Assembly (NCBI GenBank): GCA_016783865.1
Contig: JADHVS010000047.1
Location: 1 to 23,452, forward strand
DNA: 23,452 nucleotides
Source: Bacteroidales bacterium
Lineage (GTDB): Bacteria > Bacteroidota > Bacteroidia > Bacteroidales > SM23-62
Direction of reading: 5' to 3'
How positions within the stretch are numbered: the stretch's first letter is position 1; each line of letters starts with the position of its first letter. Made by a program: the position numbers and the translations under genes. The notes beneath the pieces were generated by a model. It did no database searches and was not told the origin of the DNA. It saw only the letters and a program-made list of their open reading frames with translations. Below are positions 22,234-23,452 of the stretch, piece by piece.

Positions 22234-22956
22234 ATGCTAACCAAGATCAGGGGCATCGTCCTGCATACAATCAAATATAAAGAATCGAGTGTTATTACAC
22301 ACATCTATACCGACCTGTATGGGAGGCAGTCATTCCTGATCCATAGTGTGCACGGAAGAAGGTCAAAGTTTTCTCCCAACATATTTCAACCTTTTTCCCG
22401 GATTGAAGCAGAAGCTTACTACAAGCCGGAAAGGGAATTGCAGAAGGTGAAGGAGGTGAATAGCCAACCCTACAAAACCATTCCTTACGATATTGTAAAA
22501 AGCACACAGGCCATGTTCCTGGCAGAGGTAATTTATAAATCGGTCCGCGAGGAAGAAGCAAATCCTGATTTATTCGAATACCTGGTCCATTCAATGGAAT
22601 GGCTGGATACGGCTGAGGAAAAATATACAGATTTTCATTTGATCATGCTTATCCAATTGACAAGATACCTGGGTTTTTTCCCGGAAAAAAATTACTCGGA
22701 GCAGCGTTGCTATTTTGATCTCCGGAATGGAGAATTTATCAAAGATCCTTCGGTTCATCCTGATATGGTAAATAAAGAAATCAGCAGAAATTTAAATGAA
22801 TTTTTGTATCACACGAGTGGCAGCCTGAAGGACATACACCTGGATTATTCTGCACGAATAAACTTAACAGACTCATTAATAGATTATTACAATCTTCATA
22901 TTCCTTCATTTGGTAAAGTTCAATCCGTTGCAGTTCTGAGAGAATTATTTGGATGA
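22234..22956 (+). CDS. recO: DNA repair protein RecO
   Basis: RecO works with RecR (and RecF) to load RecA on single-stranded DNA during gap repair. The protein is about 240 residues, as usual. The N-terminal OB-fold is clear from TKIRGIVLHTIKYKESSVI through IYTDLYGRQSFLIHSVHG. The helical C-terminal part follows, with FLAEVIYKSVREEEAN and LIMLIQLTRYLGFFPEKNY, the latter preceding the zinc-site region, which here keeps only one cysteine (EQRCYFDL), as in other Bacteroidota. I choose the ATG at 22234; a TTG at 22228 would add two residues. The start follows a heptad repeat so closely that any ribosome-binding signal would have to lie inside that repeat. It probably shares a transcript with the PorZ-like gene. 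Confidence 0.93.
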   Translation: MLTKIRGIVLHTIKYKESSVITHIYTDLYGRQSFLIHSVHGRRSKFSPNIFQPFSRIEAEAYYKPERELQKVKEVNSQPYKTIPYDIVKSTQAMFLAEVIYKSVREEEANPDLFEYLVHSMEWLDTAEEKYTDFHLIMLIQLTRYLGFFPEKNYSEQRCYFDLRNGEFIKDPSVHPDMVNKEISRNLNEFLYHTSGSLKDIHLDYSARINLTDSLIDYYNLHIPSFGKVQSVAVLRELFG

Positions 22957-23452
22957 TTATGAGTATATTCATTTCTTAAGATCGTGAACTGCAAACCTTT
23001 TCATTGCAGCTACGTAGAAAGGCAAAAAAATGACGCAGAAACTGGTTTAATGGTTGCCATATTTAAAATGCTGATTTTTAATGGGATAATTTTGTTTGAG
23101 GGTGCAACCTGGAGGTTATTTTTTTAGTCATAAATAGTACGCGAATTTGGCAGGCCTTTTTTTTGAGTTTTTGAGGCGAAAAAGGGGCCGTAAAAATATT
23201 TCAAATGTCCATCGATCTTTTAAAAAAAAAAGAAGAGAAGATCGGGTGGGAATTTTATGTTTTATAGGAGAGTTAACGTTTTGTTGAATTATTTTTTTGT
23301 TTTCCATGGCATCTGCTGAATTCAAGTCATAAATGCAACTTTTTGATTTAGTAATTTTAGTGATAAAAATTCAATGGGAGACAAAAACCCCAATTTTTTT
23401 CTTGGCCTGTTGTTTAGCTTGTGTTGAACATATTCTATGTTTTTATTAGTAA
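22957..23452. other. 496-base AT-rich region without a recognised gene
   Basis: No supported gene. Two small inverted repeats are visible: CTGCAA/TTGCAG (22989-22994 with 23004-23009) and CGATCTT/AAGATCG (23213-23219 with 23238-23244, enclosing a poly-A run). A lone TAnnTTTG match, TAATTTTG, lies at 23087-23094 on the plus strand, without a well-spaced -33 element and with no gene after it inside the window. A 65-codon frame on the minus strand (23325-23128) is low-complexity and not credible. Confidence 0.6.

Noticed and set aside
23128..23325. 65-codon open frame on the minus strand
   Set aside because: Lys/Phe-rich translation of AT-rich DNA with poly-A and poly-T runs, no start context and no recognisable family.

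Overview
The window looks like chromosomal DNA of an uncultured Bacteroidota, most likely Bacteroidales or Marinilabiliales-like. The basis is its gene families: a PorZ-like type IX secretion protein with a C-terminal sorting domain, a DUF3098 gene beside ftsX and uppP, and a bacterial GH3 protein. Several genes also have the Bacteroidota -7 promoter box TAnnTTTG, and most starts lack a clear Shine-Dalgarno. I see no phage, integrase, transposase or CRISPR array.

Layout. Positions 1-987 (-) hold the 5' part of a membrane-anchored TPR-like protein. Positions 988-1642 are non-coding, with two candidate promoters, a heptad repeat and several inverted repeats. Positions 1643-4815 (+) form a compact polyamine cluster: pyruvoyl-dependent arginine decarboxylase, agmatinase, a bacterial deoxyhypusine-synthase-like protein and an UPF0316 membrane protein. 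tRNA-Asn(GTT) with its own terminator follows on the minus strand. A PfkB-family adenosine-kinase-like gene (+) then converges, with zero spacing, on a minus-strand group of deoxynucleoside kinase, a small exported propeller-like protein and a GH3 adenylating enzyme.

Positions 9210-13205 (-) hold ftsX, DUF3098, uppP, truB and queA in transcription order, which is a housekeeping cell-envelope and tRNA-modification run. ilvE (13355-14377, -) and a receptor-type adenylate cyclase of about 1231 residues with a C-terminal HD domain (14464-18159, -) follow. On the plus strand come a double-domain universal stress protein with a clean terminator, an XTP/dITP pyrophosphatase, a porZ-like gene and recO. 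The last 496 bases hold no gene I can support.

How the genes work together. Arginine would be decarboxylated to agmatine and hydrolysed to putrescine; the deoxyhypusine-synthase-like enzyme would then move an aminobutyl group to an unknown acceptor. Bacteria have no eIF5A, and two positions that matter in eukaryotic DHS appear changed here. The decarboxylase has a leader of about 250 nt with nested inverted repeats, one of which ends just before the start codon. This cluster is the best candidate for an under-described system. Other points of interest are degenerate 7-bp tandem repeats at five intergenic sites, a 91-bp palindromic element, a 16-bp motif shared by two intercistronic hairpins, and the cyclase-HD fusion receptor.
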